The notes beneath the pieces are model-generated. The model was not told where the DNA came from, searched no databases, and saw only the letters and a list, made by a program, of their open reading frames with translations. A DNA stretch of 64,000 nucleotides from an uncultured Collinsella sp. (GTDB taxonomy: Bacteria > Actinomycetota > Coriobacteriia > Coriobacteriales > Coriobacteriaceae), in NCBI GenBank assembly GCA_934667065.1, contig CAKULD010000003.1, positions 186,001 through 250,000 on the forward strand, read 5' to 3'. This document shows, piece by piece, positions 8,901-17,559 of the stretch. Each line of letters starts with the position of its first letter. Within the stretch, counting starts at the first letter, position 1. The translations under genes were made by a program, and so were the position numbers.

Positions 8901-10539
8901 CCAGGTGACGCTCGAGGTCAAGCCGCGTGCGATCACGGTCGCCGCCAAGAACGCCTCCAAGACCTACGGCGAGAAAGACCCCACGTTTGAGTGGTCGGTC
9001 ACCGCTGGCGAGCTCGTCAAAGACGAGACACTTGAGCTCGAGATCGAGCGCGAGGATAGCGACGACGTATGCGAGGGCGGCTATGCTCTGCAGCTGACGC
9101 AGCCCGAGGGTGCCAACCCCAACTACGCGATTACGTTCGTCGACGGCACGTTCACCATTAACCAGCGCCTGCTCACCGTGACGTGGGGCACCACCGAGTT
9201 CGTCTACGACGGCAAGGAGCACTGCCCCGTGGCCACGCTCGGCAATGTTATCGGCAAGGATGACCTTGGTGCATTCGTTGACGGTTCCCAGACCGAGGTC
9301 GGCACCTATACGGCGACCCTCGCTGAGCTGACGGGCAAGGCTGCAGGCAACTACGTGCTGCCCGCCGAGGGCCTGACCTGCGAGTTCTCCATCAAGAACG
9401 CCGCACAGGACGCGCCGGTGGTTCAGGCAACCGCCGAGACCGTGAGCGGCAAGAAGGACGGCAAGATCACGGGTATCGATGTCACCATGGAGTGGCGTGC
9501 CCGGGGTGCTGTCGAGTACCAAACCGTGGGTAAGGACGTGACCGAGCTCAAGGACCTCGCCGCCGGTGTGTACGAGGTACGCTACCAGGCTAAGGCCAAC
9601 TATGACGAGTCTTCCGCCACCGAGCTCACCGTGAAGGCGGGCCGCAAGCTCGTCGTGACGCTGCCGGGCAACCAGGTAGGCTACATGCTCACCTCGACGG
9701 CGACCGAGCTCGACTGGCACGGATCCGCAAAGCTCGCCATCAGCATCGATAGCGCGTACTTTACGGGCAAGGACTACGCCGTCAACGTCAACGGCAAGGC
9801 CGTTAAGCTCTCCGACGACGGCACCTATGAGCTCAAGGACGTCGAGGGCGATGTGAACGTGACGGTCGATGGCGTCCTCAAGCACGAGCCCGACGGCTCC
9901 GGCTGGGCGCACGACGCCAAGGCTCACTGGCACATCTGCCGCTGCGGCGAGATCCTGGACAAGGCTGAGCACACCTTTGAGTGGGTCGTCGACAAGCCGG
10001 CGACCACCGAGGCCAAAGGCGAGAGGCACCAGGAGTGCACTGTCTGCGGCGAGAAGGGCAAGACCGAGGACATCGCGATCCTGGCCCCCACGATCATTGA
10101 GGGCGCAGGCCAGGCGATTACGGTCGACACCGCCAAGGACCTGAGCTTCCGTTCGAACGCGCCGATCAAGTACTTCAAGACGGTACTGGTCGACGACATG
10201 GAAGTCGGTGCTGATAGCTTCGTTCTTACCTCGGGCTCTACAATCGTGACGCTCAAGACGAGCTTTGTGAAGACGCTTGGTGTGGGTGAGCACAAGCTGA
10301 GCGTGGTTTCGACCACGGGCACGGCCGAGACGACCTTTACCATTGCCGAGGCCGCCAAGCCGACGCCGACGCCCGGCCCGAGCCAGACCACGACCACCAC
10401 GTCTTCTAAGTCCAAGAAGAAGACTGGCAAGGGCACCTTGCCTTCGGTCGGCGATGGAACGTACGCCATGGCTGGTGGCGTACTTGCAGCCGGCATGGCA
10501 GTTCTGCTGCTGGCTTGCGCCATGAAGCGCCGCGCCTAG
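2929..10539 (+). CDS. Giant modular surface protein with MBG-like and Cys-pair repeats
   Basis: 2536-aa exported protein. The start at 2929 (AAGGGGA ribosome binding site at 2914-2920) gives a clean signal peptide ending near AGA/A at residues 34-35; the open frame reaches back to 2800 without such features. Residues about 50-490 look like a parallel beta-helix (repeated NNC-F and LNGCTI patterns). Then come VYDG-type and SKTYGD-type beta domains resembling bacterial MBG repeats, and four cysteine-pair segments (CRC/CTC then CxxC) beginning near residues 947, 1398, 1858 and 2318. Modules recur every 1389 and 1377 bp. The C-terminus has LPSVGD (2504-2509), a hydrophobic helix and KRR, a variant cell-wall sorting signal. 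Probably a cell-wall adhesin; ligand unknown. Codon use becomes visibly more GC-rich in the later modules. Confidence 0.88.
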   Translation: MREKKMGMRAALTRLLGIATVACALVASPAVAGAATTADIPSDAIPAKTQSTNPLVADTVTLEAGRDYVVGGEIKINHYVVKGGTEQDPTRIYLTENASVGHWPGSIKDKRTSGYDELFVLDGGYIEFIGTNGNGRTPVYCNGKSFLSDNAGRRDGYADGADKNKVFDSLNLKVSGIELKTVDSGVSKRAIALYGTMADGETATFDNVKVSKWDCTPWGATYGGSHEFRNIATYYEASPAPVTILSSENGTKSLDVTFNNCEFTDNEDDCAGALSVVGRGCRPKVVLNNCIFKNNHQESIWCKELNVKDKNEHTHAGNIVVNKADVTLNGCTITSTQEAANYTQDMVMTSAIAVAKDSSCTLNDTKISDTYAEGTYYYADANTRRNTVYARGTVTLAGNTTITTNGDKGARGLALDTPGIYYLSKLNIEESFTGKVQLSLKDDQLGAYTGTQWPLGTCGIAESDLRARVTTDDPSIGIGKTDDGYVYASRLPHKHVWSVEKAANSSCQLKVTCSGKMRPSDCNYKNGYAVELGIDGATVSEGKLGIKYGSGVVTPTLTMSNKDGYARDDIVSTEGVHISGYRYYKLSKWGDSEGEALDHDPTDAGIYRIESTVKVSGQEGDLTLTREFQILPLDLSEVSGLTFKFNDNGTDTVINGETVRAYPWTGNRITPSFTVEVYNYSTQNWSSFVKGGDYKVDGDSSYSTVSAIDPPSSNSYYPYYLLYIKGMGNYTGSAFARWTITGTQFENVTAEGFVGVYDGRPHGVSISVDNAPADMKIEYSVDESDEWTTKAPSYTDVQRTRKGKGEVRSVTVDYRITAKDYVTKSGRAEIKITPAGQPVPWRYIASDGTGVKVKDESAHLLEDGSLSNLNETYEWRKFGDTYWESVGTGKTSTEPLAAGKYEVRFKADNNHYASPANVFEIAEGPCASADGKWYKTEGSNGIHWQVCRCKDEINKDKHEFCWEEVTAPTSENPGLKQYKCSTCGYVLREEEIPPACIGGYVGVYDGKEHAVSMDLKAGATAQFSIDGGTTWKPDAPTIKNVGKTTVDYKVTTPGASDIKGQVTLEVTPCPITVAPATASKTYGDPDPDFTYNVTAGSLMEGDTLSGITYKRDKGENVLTDYNTYKVTASQEEGANANYDITFEAGEFTITRRTIEVTWNVGQYVYNGQEQGPTAEITNLVNGDDVSLKVDDAVKVNAGTYTAKVTGLVGEKSVRANYYRPSGIECTYAIAKAQRDSAPNVKATAETVSGKHDGKIEGVDTSMLLGKPSKEMMYIKASDLVDGDKLENLAPGSYRLRYGATTNYEASETVTVTIAAGPKLKLTLPAEQAGYTLAADATELDWHGSATLKLTVADGYYATKDFSVKANDETIKPSEQGVYQLTKVEKDTEITVEGIAKHEPNGTGWKTDGSSHWHVCTCGEQIDVAEHTFEWVIDEKPTIEKPGSKHLHCTVCDYSSSEKVVIPAASVAGYSGEYDGKVHTADVSALPEGTAVQYSIDGGVNWSATVPEIKNVGTLPFKYSAIVDGAAIEGEAELVVTPRKVTVTASDASKTYGNDDPALGWEVTKGKLVEGESLEGITVSRATGETVSKGGYVVTASQPEGANPNYEITFKPGTLAINQRELTVKWDATTEFTYDGEEHCPQADLGNVVGDDKLGAYVDGGAVKAGKHTATITELTGVDKGNYKLPATGLTCEFSIKKAPKGAPVVQGVAETVSAKADGKITAVDATMEWRAKDSGEYQAVPEGVAELSGLAAGTYEVRYRADDNHEASTATKVTVAAGRKLAVTLPAEQVGYKLTADATELDWHGFATLTISIEDGYFADPSAYVVKVNEDAVALNDRGEFAVQDVEDDVKVTVEGVRKHEAVKDTWLSDGNTHWHECTCGGKVDEAAHTFTWVVDTPPTATEKGFGHKQCVVCGYGLPGEEIPAAAISGYSDEYDGAYHTVNASALPEGATAEYSTDDGKTWSTAAPEIKDAGTLDVAYKVMIGGATVEGQVTLEVKPRAITVAAKNASKTYGEKDPTFEWSVTAGELVKDETLELEIEREDSDDVCEGGYALQLTQPEGANPNYAITFVDGTFTINQRLLTVTWGTTEFVYDGKEHCPVATLGNVIGKDDLGAFVDGSQTEVGTYTATLAELTGKAAGNYVLPAEGLTCEFSIKNAAQDAPVVQATAETVSGKKDGKITGIDVTMEWRARGAVEYQTVGKDVTELKDLAAGVYEVRYQAKANYDESSATELTVKAGRKLVVTLPGNQVGYMLTSTATELDWHGSAKLAISIDSAYFTGKDYAVNVNGKAVKLSDDGTYELKDVEGDVNVTVDGVLKHEPDGSGWAHDAKAHWHICRCGEILDKAEHTFEWVVDKPATTEAKGERHQECTVCGEKGKTEDIAILAPTIIEGAGQAITVDTAKDLSFRSNAPIKYFKTVLVDDMEVGADSFVLTSGSTIVTLKTSFVKTLGVGEHKLSVVSTTGTAETTFTIAEAAKPTPTPGPSQTTTTTSSKSKKKTGKGTLPSVGDGTYAMAGGVLAAGMAVLLLACAMKRRA
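5932..10075 (+). repeat. In-frame tandem modules of about 1.38 kb within the surface protein gene
   Basis: The block running from a VYDG/EYDG beta domain to the next Cys-pair segment occurs three times, with equivalent points at about 5932, 7330 and 8715. The KHE motif that opens each Cys-pair segment recurs at 7114, 8503 and 9880, which are spacings of 1389 and 1377 bp (463 and 459 residues). A partial related unit starts near 5190. The copies have diverged but stay in frame, so the array probably grew by unequal recombination. Confidence 0.85.
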
Positions 10540-10557
10540 TCGCCTCCCCATCCCCTT

Positions 10558-10591
10558 GGGGCCCGGATTTCGCCATCCGGGCCCCTTTTTT
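10558..10591 (+). terminator. Rho-independent terminator of the surface protein gene
   Basis: A perfect 11-bp stem (GGGGCCCGGAT, 10558-10568, with its complement at 10575-10585), a 6-nt loop and six T residues. It lies 18 nt after the stop codon. Confidence 0.9.
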
Positions 10592-10610
10592 GTGCCGCCG
10601 CGAAGCCTCG

Positions 10611-10817
10611 TGGGCAAAAAATGGCAAATATGAGTACTGTCACCATTTTAGTAACAGCGAAATAGGGCCAAAAACGGGCTCAGTAGGTCGCGTGAGCATG
10701 ATTTTGGGGTGTCCGTCGCTGGATTTGGGGCCCAAAAGGGCCATTTTTGGGCCTGGCAGACCGAAAATCGCTGCTACTAATTTGGTAACAGTACTCATAT
10801 TTGCCCTTTTTTGCCCA
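10611..10817. repeat. Large imperfect inverted repeat of about 207 bp (MITE-like)
   Basis: The left arm (10611-10659) and right arm (10768-10817) are close reverse complements of about 48 nt, sharing TGGGCAAAAA and CAAATATGAGTACTGT with only a few mismatches. The roughly 110 nt between the arms contain further short GGGCC/TTTTTGG inverted repeats and no open frame. No flanking target duplication is obvious. It could be a non-autonomous mobile element or a fold-back repeat; nothing in the window encodes a matching transposase. Confidence 0.7.
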
Positions 10818-10895
10818 CTACCCTTTGGCGAGGGTGCAAAGCAGGGGGTTATAATTTAAGGAACCGCCTATAAATTGAATCTTTATTACAACTTT

Positions 10896-10939
10896 ACACC
10901 TAGGTTTACAGCTGTCTTGTCAGCTGTAAACCTAGGTGT
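10896..10939. promoter_or_regulatory. Palindromic operator upstream of nadA, probable NiaR site
   Basis: Two perfect 19-nt arms (core TTTACAGCTG and CAGCTGTAAA) surround a TCTTGT centre, 41 nt before the nadA start. The niaR gene is last in this operon, and NiaR-type repressors are known to bind palindromes ahead of niacin-related genes. Repressor binding here is inferred, not shown. No perfect promoter hexamers are seen, but the sequence just upstream (10860-10895) is AT-rich. Confidence 0.75.
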
Positions 10940-10980
10940 CATACTAAAGCCCCAAGATTCGCCAAAAGAGAGGGGCCTTG

Positions 10981-12006
10981 ATGGCACAGAGCGCGAACAT
11001 GGATGCATCGGAGCTTGCACGCGATATTGCGGCCGGCCTGGCATCGGCAACGACGGCAACGGAGCGCGCGGCATTGGTGCCCGCAGAGCTCGTCGAGGCC
11101 ATTCAGCAACTAAAAACCCAACGCGACGCGGTGATCCTGGCACACTATTACGTGGCGCCCGAGGTCCAGGCCGTGGCCGACTACGTCGGTGACAGCTTCT
11201 ACCTGGCAAAGCTCGCCAAGAGCCTGCCGCAGCAGACCATCGTGTTGTGCGGCGTGGAGTTTATGGGCGAGAGCGCCAAGCTGCTCAACCCCAACAAGAC
11301 CGTGCTGCTGCCCGAGCCGGGCGCGGACTGCCCCATGGCGCACATGGTCAAGCGCGAGACGGTCGATGCGGCGCGCGCCGAGTACGGCGACGATCTGGCC
11401 GTGGTGTGCTACGTCAACTCGACGGTCGAGATCAAAAGCTGGAGTGACGTGTGCGTCACCAGCTCCAACGCCGTCAAGATCGTGTCCGAGCTGCCGCAAC
11501 AGCACATCCTGTTTATCCCAGATCAGAACCTGGGTCGCTTCGTAGCCGAGCAGGTGCCGCAAAAGCACGTCATCCTTAACAAGGGCTACTGCCCGCGCCA
11601 CCACATCATCACGGTCGAACAGATCGTCGATGCGACGGAGGCCCACCCCGACGCGCTCGTGCTGGCGCACCCCGAGTGCAAGGCCGATGTCCTGGCCGAG
11701 GCCGACTACATCGGCTCTACCGCCGGCATCATCAAGTACGCCGAGGAGTCGGACGCGAGCGAGTTCATTATCGTGACGGTCCGCGGCGTGCTCTACGAGC
11801 TCGAGCGCCGCTGCCAGGGCACCGGCAAGAAGTTCTACTTCCCCGCGGTGCAGCCCACCTGCGTCAACATGGATCTCATCACGCTCGAAAAGCTCGTGCG
11901 CTGCCTGGAGACGGGCGAGGGCGAGGTTCAGATCGGCGTCTCGGACGAGGCCGCCGACCAGGCCAAGCTCACACTCGACCGCATGCTCGAGTACGCAGCG
12001 CGCTAA
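10981..12006 (+). CDS. nadA: Quinolinate synthase
   Basis: NadA condenses iminoaspartate with dihydroxyacetone phosphate to quinolinate in de novo NAD synthesis, using a [4Fe-4S] cluster. The 341-aa product carries the three expected cluster cysteines: Cys90 (CGVEFMGES), Cys204 (GYCPRHH) and Cys294 (QPTCVNM). It also has the conserved HPEC motif near residue 233 and the early AHYYV substrate motif. I chose the ATG at 10981 (AGAGAGGGG at 10967-10975) rather than the TTG one codon earlier. It is the first gene of nadA-nadB-nadC-niaR and lies just behind the palindromic operator. Confidence 0.96.
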   Translation: MAQSANMDASELARDIAAGLASATTATERAALVPAELVEAIQQLKTQRDAVILAHYYVAPEVQAVADYVGDSFYLAKLAKSLPQQTIVLCGVEFMGESAKLLNPNKTVLLPEPGADCPMAHMVKRETVDAARAEYGDDLAVVCYVNSTVEIKSWSDVCVTSSNAVKIVSELPQQHILFIPDQNLGRFVAEQVPQKHVILNKGYCPRHHIITVEQIVDATEAHPDALVLAHPECKADVLAEADYIGSTAGIIKYAEESDASEFIIVTVRGVLYELERRCQGTGKKFYFPAVQPTCVNMDLITLEKLVRCLETGEGEVQIGVSDEAADQAKLTLDRMLEYAAR

Positions 12007-12009
12007 AAC

Positions 12010-12042
12010 AATGTGACAAAGGGACAGTCCCTTTGTCACATT
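12010..12042. repeat. Perfect 33-bp palindrome between nadA and nadB
   Basis: Two 16-nt arms (AATGTGACAAAGGGAC and complement) surround a single base. It begins 4 nt after the nadA stop and ends just before the nadB ribosome binding site. There is no T-run, so it may stabilise or process the mRNA rather than terminate it. The CACAAAGG/CCTTTGTG palindromes near 22.7 and 24.0 kb have a related core. Confidence 0.8.
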
Positions 12043-12059
12043 CAAGGGAGAGGATTCCT

Positions 12060-13436
12060 GTGGAAACCAAGCAATACCCCGATATGGAATGTGACGTCGT
12101 CATTGCCGGCTGCGGCGTGGCGGGCCTGTACGCGGCCCTCAATCTGCCGACGAGCACGCGCGTGATCATGCTCTCCAAGGGCGCCGTCGACGAGTGCGAT
12201 TCCATGCTCGCGCAGGGCGGCATCTGCGTGCTGCCCGAAGGGTCGGACTACGACGCCTTCTTTGAGGACACCATGCACGCCGGCCACTACGAGAACCGGC
12301 GCGAGAGCGTCGACATCATGATCCGCTCGAGCCGCTCGGTCATCAACGATCTGCTGGCGATGGGCGTGGACTTTGAGCGCACGGCCGACGGCAGCCTCGA
12401 CTTTACCCGCGAGGGTGCGCACAGCCGCCCGCGCATCGCCTTCCATGCCGACATTACGGGCAAAGAGATCACGACCAAGCTGCTCCAGGCCGTTCGCAAG
12501 CTGGACAACGTGCAGATTCTTGAGCACGTGGCCATGACCGATATCCTGACCGACGAGCGCGACGGCGCCACGGTATGCACCGGTATCGTTGCCGTGCCCG
12601 TGAACGAGGACGATTCGGTCCGTCCCGCCGATGAGCTTGCAAATGCTGCCGAGGGCGTGCATGCGGGCGAGTCGTTTAAGATTCACGCGCGCCATACGCT
12701 GTGGGCGACGGGCGGCATCGGTGGTGTGTACGACCACTCGACCAACTACCCGCAGCTCACGGGCGACGCCTGCTATATTGCCCAGGAGCATGGCATTACG
12801 ATGGAGCATCTGGACTACGTGCAGATTCACCCCACGGGCCTGTTCTCACCGCAGCCGGGCCGCACGTTCCTGATCAGCGAGAGCTGCCGCGGCGAGGGCG
12901 CGATTCTGCTCAATGCTGCCGGCGAGCGCTTTACCGACGAGCTGCAGCCGCGCGACGTGGTCGCCGCCGCCATCCGCGAGCAAATGAAGCAGGACGGCAC
13001 CGAGCACGAGTGGCTGAGTTTTGCCCCCGTCGAGCGCGACGTGGTGACTGGGCACTTCGCCAACATCCGCGCGCGCTGCCTGGAGGACGGCCACGACATC
13101 CTGGATGAGCCCATCCCCGTCACGCCCACGCAGCACTACTTTATGGGCGGCGTGTGGGTCGACAAGGACGGCTGCACCTCGATGCCCGAGCTCTACGCCG
13201 CCGGCGAAACGGCCTGCAACGGCGTACACGGCAAGAACCGCCTGGCTTCTAACAGCTTGCTCGAGTCCCTGGTTTGGGGTCGCCGCGCCGCTTGGCGTAT
13301 GCGCACCGGCGAGTCGCTTGCCGTGGAGCAGGCGGGCGAGCCCGCGCTCGACGGACGTCACCGCGCCCTGAGCGCCGATACCCTTGCAATCGATGATTTG
13401 GCCCGTGCCGCCGGCACGCAGGCCGTGGAGGAGTAG
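12060..13436 (+). CDS. nadB: L-aspartate oxidase
   Basis: NadB is the FAD enzyme that oxidises L-aspartate to iminoaspartate, the substrate of NadA. The product begins at a GTG codon (12060) behind AAGGGAGAGG at 12043-12052; the open frame extends further upstream but overlaps nadA and has no homologous sequence there. The FAD-binding GCGVAGLYAAL motif lies near residue 17, the HPTG substrate-loop motif is in the centre, and the succinate-dehydrogenase-family AAGETACNGVHGKNRLASNS segment follows later. At 458 aa it is shorter than the roughly 540 aa of E. coli NadB, mainly because the C-terminal helical domain is reduced. The gap to nadC is 3 nt, so they are cotranscribed. Confidence 0.95.
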   Translation: METKQYPDMECDVVIAGCGVAGLYAALNLPTSTRVIMLSKGAVDECDSMLAQGGICVLPEGSDYDAFFEDTMHAGHYENRRESVDIMIRSSRSVINDLLAMGVDFERTADGSLDFTREGAHSRPRIAFHADITGKEITTKLLQAVRKLDNVQILEHVAMTDILTDERDGATVCTGIVAVPVNEDDSVRPADELANAAEGVHAGESFKIHARHTLWATGGIGGVYDHSTNYPQLTGDACYIAQEHGITMEHLDYVQIHPTGLFSPQPGRTFLISESCRGEGAILLNAAGERFTDELQPRDVVAAAIREQMKQDGTEHEWLSFAPVERDVVTGHFANIRARCLEDGHDILDEPIPVTPTQHYFMGGVWVDKDGCTSMPELYAAGETACNGVHGKNRLASNSLLESLVWGRRAAWRMRTGESLAVEQAGEPALDGRHRALSADTLAIDDLARAAGTQAVEE

Positions 13437-13439
13437 ACC

Positions 13440-14300
13440 ATGAATCCCATTACCATGAAGCTCGTCGTCGATGATCTGATTTTGCAGGCTCTGCGCGAGG
13501 ACATCACGTTTGAGGACGTGAGCACGGCGAGCGTGTGCCCCACGGCGCGCCCCGCCACCGTTGAGCTCATCGCCAAGGCCGACGGCATCATCGCCGGCCT
13601 GGATGTGTTCGCCCGCACCTTTGAGCTGCTGGATTCGCAGAGCTCCGTACTGTTTGATGTCGCGGACGGCGACGAGGTTCACGCCGGCGACCATGTGGGC
13701 CAGGTGCGCGGCGACGCGCGCGTGCTGCTTTCGGGCGAGCGCGTGGCGCTCAACTACCTGCAGCGCATGAGCGGTATCGCCACCTATACGCATCAGATGG
13801 CCGCGGTGCTCGAGGGCACCAAGACCGTGCTCGTCGACACGCGCAAGACCACGCCGGGCATGCGTGTCTTCGAGAAGGCCGCAGTCGAGATCGGCGGCGG
13901 CAGCAACCACCGCTACAACCTGTCGACGGCCGTCATGCTCAAGGACAATCACATCGACGCCGCCGGTGGCGTGACGCGTGCGATCGAGATGGCGCGCGCC
14001 CATGCGTCCTTTACCACGACGGTCGAGATTGAGTGCGAGAATCTGGACATGGTGCGCGAGGCCGTAGAGGCTGGCGCCGACATCATCATGTTCGACAACA
14101 TGACCCACGACGATATGGCCACCGCCATCGAGCTTATCGACGGTCGCGCCAAGACCGAGTGCTCGGGCAACGTGGACGCCGGCAACATTCGCGCCCTGGC
14201 CGACCTGGGCGTCGATTTTATTAGCTCGGGCGCCCTGACGCACTCCGCGCCGATCCTCGACCTCTCGCTTAAGCACCTGCGTCTGCTGGACGGTAAATAA
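13440..14300 (+). CDS. nadC: Nicotinate-nucleotide pyrophosphorylase (carboxylating)
   Basis: NadC (quinolinate phosphoribosyltransferase) converts quinolinate and PRPP to nicotinate mononucleotide and CO2. The 286-aa protein matches the family in length. It shows the typical YLQRMSGIAT, DTRKTTPGMR, KAAVEIGGGSNHRYNL and KDNH motifs, an EIECENL segment, and IMFDNM ahead of the C-terminal SSGALTHSAP loop. It starts 4 nt after the nadB stop and its stop overlaps the niaR start by one base, so all four genes are one unit. Confidence 0.97.
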   Translation: MNPITMKLVVDDLILQALREDITFEDVSTASVCPTARPATVELIAKADGIIAGLDVFARTFELLDSQSSVLFDVADGDEVHAGDHVGQVRGDARVLLSGERVALNYLQRMSGIATYTHQMAAVLEGTKTVLVDTRKTTPGMRVFEKAAVEIGGGSNHRYNLSTAVMLKDNHIDAAGGVTRAIEMARAHASFTTTVEIECENLDMVREAVEAGADIIMFDNMTHDDMATAIELIDGRAKTECSGNVDAGNIRALADLGVDFISSGALTHSAPILDLSLKHLRLLDGK

Positions 14301-14845
14301 TGAACGCCCGCGAGCGTCGCCGTGCCATCATGGCCGTGCTCGAGGGGGCTAAAGATCCCGTTTCGGGCAGCGCGCTTGCCCGCGAGGTGGGCGTGAGCCG
14401 TCAGGTCGTGGTGCAAGACATTGCCTTGCTGCGCGCCGACGGGCACGATATCGTCGCTACCAACCGCGGCTACGTGCTGCAGGAAGCCGAGAGCAGCCCG
14501 GCTGTGCCCACGCGCTTGGTCAAGGTGCGCCACAGCGTGGAGCAGGCGGGCGACGAGCTCACGAGCATCGTCGATGCGGGCGGCGCCGTGCTCAACGTGA
14601 TCGTCAACCATCGCGTGTACGGCAAGATCACGGCCGACCTGGACATCCGCAACCGCCGCGATATCGAGCGCTACCTGCACGACATCGCCAGCGGCAAGAG
14701 CTTTCCGTTGCTGACGGTGACCAGCGGCTATCACTTCCATCGCATTGCGGCAGAAGACGAGCAGACCCTCGACGAGATCGAGGCACTGCTCAAGGAGAAG
14801 GGCTATCTGGCCGAGATCATGCCCTACGAGGATGATTTATCGTAG
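14300..14845 (+). CDS. niaR: NiaR-type niacin-responsive transcriptional repressor
   Basis: The 181-aa product has an N-terminal winged helix-turn-helix (about residues 5-60) and a C-terminal 3H domain, named for its conserved histidines; His78, His104, His145 and His147 are visible, and some of these bind metal in characterised members. NiaR (YrxA) proteins repress NAD biosynthesis or niacin-uptake genes when niacin is available. Its place at the end of nadABC, with a strong palindrome ahead of the operon, suggests negative autoregulation. The start overlaps the nadC stop (TAATG). Confidence 0.94.
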   Translation: MNARERRRAIMAVLEGAKDPVSGSALAREVGVSRQVVVQDIALLRADGHDIVATNRGYVLQEAESSPAVPTRLVKVRHSVEQAGDELTSIVDAGGAVLNVIVNHRVYGKITADLDIRNRRDIERYLHDIASGKSFPLLTVTSGYHFHRIAAEDEQTLDEIEALLKEKGYLAEIMPYEDDLS

Positions 14846-14855
14846 TAACGAATAC

Positions 14856-14895
14856 AAAAGGAGGCCTCCGCGGCGATGCGGAGGCCTCCTTTTTT
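14856..14895. terminator. Bidirectional terminator between niaR and the ferredoxin gene
   Basis: A perfect 16-bp stem (14856-14871 and 14878-14893) with a GGCGAT loop. A-runs on the left and T-runs on the right let it work for both converging genes. Confidence 0.9.
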
Positions 14896-14934
14896 GTGCA
14901 CGGTGTACTTTTGAGTGTGCAAGTGGGGGAGTTG

Positions 14935-15120
14935 TTACTCCTCGACGATCTCGGTGATCGCGCCAGCGGGGCAAGCGTCCTGGCAAGCGCCACAGGCGAC
15001 GCAGGAGTCCTCGTCAGCGACGGTAGCGACGTCCTGGAGCTCCAGAACGCCAGCGGGGCAGGAGTCGACGCAAACGCCACAAGCGATGCACTCGTCGGCA
15101 TCAATTACGGGATGAGCCAT
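14935..15120 (-). CDS. Two-[4Fe-4S] ferredoxin, 61 aa
   Basis: Small bacterial-type ferredoxin with two CxxCxxCxxxCP motifs (CIACGVCVDSCP and CVACGACQDACP), predicted to carry two [4Fe-4S] clusters and act as a soluble low-potential electron carrier. The start MAHPVIDADEC at 15120 has an AGAGGAAAC ribosome binding site; a longer frame to 15186 adds residues with no family support. It stands alone between two convergent or divergent units. It is a plausible electron acceptor for the pyruvate:ferredoxin oxidoreductase encoded at the end of the window, but so are other ferredoxins not visible here. Confidence 0.95.
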   Translation of the reverse strand: MAHPVIDADECIACGVCVDSCPAGVLELQDVATVADEDSCVACGACQDACPAGAITEIVEE

Positions 15121-15528
15121 GGTAGTTTCCTCTCTGTTGACCGACGCTACAGGCGATGTGCGTCGGTTTGATTCGGGCAAAAACATACCACGGCAGCGAC
15201 CGTTTGCAATACCCTCTGACCGGCATCTTCATACCGTTCGCCGAGTATGCCACGGCTTACTAAAAAACACGCAGGTTAGGCCGTTGAGCTGCGCAAATGT
15301 TAGCTAAAGGTGACTTGAATTATTGGGCGATTGAGCGTGCTTGCGGAAACTGCGACCCAGAATCGGCGCTCAAAACGGGATGCGCTTTCCCCGGGGCTAC
15401 CCCAAGGCCGCCCTGCGCGGCTCCAGACCCAAACCTCAGTCAACTCTACATAGATCTCAATAGATCTGCCGAGAACTCAAACAAGCCGTCTGCCTGCGCT
15501 TTTGCGGACCTAAACTCTCGGAGATAAG
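15121..15528. other. Intergenic region between the ferredoxin gene and the dnaK promoter
   Basis: About 400 nt without a credible gene. It must hold the ferredoxin promoter. It contains one decayed member (15345-15390) of the CCC-loop-GGG hairpin family and a short AGATCTCAATAGATCT repeat near 15453-15468. I see no riboswitch, tRNA or conserved small RNA. Confidence 0.5.
15345..15390. repeat. Decayed CCC/GGG hairpin repeat (family F copy)
   Basis: Arms at 15345-15358 and 15377-15390 pair at 10 of 14 positions. The loop ends in CTCAAAAC followed by GGG, as in the copies at 19996 and 50547. Weakest of the three copies. Confidence 0.5.
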
Positions 15529-15555
15529 AAATCTTATATGAATTGACTTAGATTT
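15529..15555. promoter_or_regulatory. Candidate HspR operator in the dnaK promoter
   Basis: The motif AAATCTTATAT-N5-GACTTAGATTT is an imperfect palindrome whose outer arms AAATCT and AGATTT pair. It ends 2 nt before a -10-like TATATT (15558-15563). The same 27-nt layout is found before clpB. It differs from the canonical HAIR sequence, so HspR binding is inferred from the shared motif and from hspR being in this operon. Confidence 0.65.
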
Positions 15556-15664
15556 TGTATATTCCGGCCCATAAGGGGATACACTACATCCTGAAAGACA
15601 AGCCGAAGCGTCGCGCGGCAGTCCGCCGACGCGGCGCGAACGCACAAGAGAGAGGGAATTTCTA

Positions 15665-17557
<1,893 letters not shown>

Positions 17558-17559
17558 TC

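Noticed and set aside
7600..10617. 1005-codon open frame antisense to the surface protein gene
   Set aside because: It mirrors the GC-rich repeats of the sense gene, has low-complexity Leu/Arg/Gly/Val composition, no domain and no ribosome binding site.
10875..11192. Open frame across the NiaR operator and the start of nadA
   Set aside because: It runs through the palindrome and overlaps nadA in another frame; composition is not protein-like.
12010..12042. Palindrome as terminator of nadA
   Set aside because: There is no T-run and three operon genes follow with tight spacing.
15529..15555. Canonical HAIR element
   Set aside because: CTTGAGT-N7-ACTCAAG is not present; only a diverged palindrome is seen, so it is reported as a candidate.
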